From contig DAOWFT010000061.1 of assembly GCA_030637845.1 (NCBI GenBank), positions 1-5,274 on the forward strand: 5,274 bases of DNA, written 5' to 3'. Origin of the DNA: Thalassospiraceae bacterium (GTDB taxonomy: Bacteria > Pseudomonadota > Alphaproteobacteria > Rhodospirillales > Magnetovibrionaceae). The notes below the pieces were generated by a model. It saw nothing but the letters and a program-made list of their open reading frames with translations, was not told the origin of the DNA and made no database searches. Positions within the stretch are counted from its first letter, which is position 1. Each line of letters opens with the position of its first letter. Shown one piece after another: positions 4,489-5,274 of this stretch. The position numbers and the translations under genes were made by a program.

Positions 4489-5274
4489 ATGACAGAAAAG
4501 ACAGAAAAATCCGTCACCGCCTGCATAATCGTAATCGGAAACGAGGTTCTTTCCGGGCGCACCCATGATGCCAACATCAATTTTTTCGCAACTTCTTTGG
4601 GCGCGCAGGGCATCCGCCTAGCCGAGGCCCGCGTCATACCCGATGACGAGGGGGTAATTGCCGCCACGGTCAACCAATGCCGGGCAAAATACGATTACGT
4701 ATTTACCACCGGCGGCATCGGCTCAACCCATGATGACATTACCGCCAAATCGGTAGCCGTCGCGTTCGGCGTCCCCTTTGAGCGCAATTCTGAGGCCGAG
4801 GCAATTATACGCAAACACTATAGCGATGGCGCGAACAGCGACCTGAACGAGGCCCGCCTGTCCATGGCCGATATGCCGGTGGGGGCCGAGCTTATCGCCA
4901 ATCCGGTGTCGAAAGCACCCGGCTTTAAAATGGAAAACGTTTATGTAGTGGCCGGTGTTCCGTCCATAGCCCGGGCCATGTTTGATGGGCTGAAACACAC
5001 CCTTGCCGGTGGCCGGGTATTAAAAAGCCGCACCATCAACACCAACCTGACCGAAGGTATCATCGCCGAACATCTGGGCCGGGTACAAGATGCCCATGCG
5101 GAGGTCGAAATCGGCTCTTACCCGTATTTTCGCCATCGCCGCTTTGGCGTCAATCTGGTGGTTAGGGGTACTGATGAGGGTTTGATAGACGCGGCCTGCG
5201 CTGATTTGATAAAAATGATAACCGAACTGGGCGGAAATGCAGGCGAGGGCGAGGCCGAGACAGAAAACATTTCC
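4489..5274 (+). CDS. CinA/MoaB-fold protein (MoCF domain, 'competence/damage-inducible protein A'), 3' end not in window
   Basis: An open frame of exactly 262 codons runs from ATG 4489 to the window edge without a stop. Residues 9-170 form a MoCF (molybdopterin-binding-like) domain: IGNEVLSGRTHDAN at 16-29, TTGGIGSTHDDIT at 73-85, LNEARL at 119-124 and ANPVSKAPGF at 137-146. A second part carries IGSYPYF and a strand VNLVVRG. This is the short form usual in alphaproteobacteria, about 240-265 residues, without room for a C-terminal CinA amidase domain unless a long stretch lies beyond the edge. The last visible residues are a low-complexity acidic tail, so the stop is probably near. The common TTGGIGPTHDD motif has Ser79 instead of Pro. 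The gene starts 9 nt after the Nudix stop, without a clear ribosome-binding site, so it is probably cotranscribed. MoCF homologues bind molybdopterin or nucleotide-type ligands; the role of this branch is not established. Confidence 0.9.
   Translation, partial: MTEKTEKSVTACIIVIGNEVLSGRTHDANINFFATSLGAQGIRLAEARVIPDDEGVIAATVNQCRAKYDYVFTTGGIGSTHDDITAKSVAVAFGVPFERNSEAEAIIRKHYSDGANSDLNEARLSMADMPVGAELIANPVSKAPGFKMENVYVVAGVPSIARAMFDGLKHTLAGGRVLKSRTINTNLTEGIIAEHLGRVQDAHAEVEIGSYPYFRHRRFGVNLVVRGTDEGLIDAACADLIKMITELGGNAGEGEAETENIS

Overview
The window reads as ordinary chromosome from an alphaproteobacterium, probably Rhodospirillales or a related, possibly marine, lineage. The main evidence is gene order. 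A secA pointing left, then a secreted parvulin-type prolyl isomerase, argJ and a MutT-type Nudix gene pointing right, is an arrangement I know from alphaproteobacteria. Base composition is moderate: genes are near 50% GC or slightly above, and intergenic DNA is clearly AT-rich. I see no insertion sequence, integrase, CRISPR array, tRNA or rRNA gene, and no sign of recent transfer.

Layout. Positions 1-261 (minus strand) hold the first 87 codons of secA, running off the left edge. Positions 262-751 are a divergent intergenic region. It contains a candidate secA promoter, several inverted repeats, a GC-rich block with RNA-like pairing, and an 8-bp tandem repeat. Positions 752-1729 encode a 325-residue protein with an N-terminal CheY-like receiver domain and an output region I do not recognise. 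Positions 1730-1922 contain a strong intrinsic terminator and an unusual family of short segments that can all pair with the terminator's 3' arm. One of them covers the probable ribosome-binding site of the next gene.

Positions 1923-5274 look like one operon: a periplasmic PpiC-type isomerase, argJ (bifunctional ornithine acetyltransferase / N-acetylglutamate synthase), a MutT-like Nudix hydrolase, and a CinA/MoaB-fold (MoCF) protein. The last gene is open at the right edge and has no stop codon in the window. The gap between the isomerase and argJ is 48 nt and shows no terminator; the other two gaps are 10 and 9 nt.

The gene products do not form one pathway. SecA and the isomerase both serve protein export and periplasmic folding, ArgJ serves arginine biosynthesis, MutT probably cleans the nucleotide pool, and the CinA-like protein has no firmly established role. 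The grouping is best read as conserved synteny. I found no convincing new multi-gene system. The parts most worth a second look are the non-coding leaders at 498-690 and 1799-1920, and the uncharacterised C-terminal region of the receiver protein.
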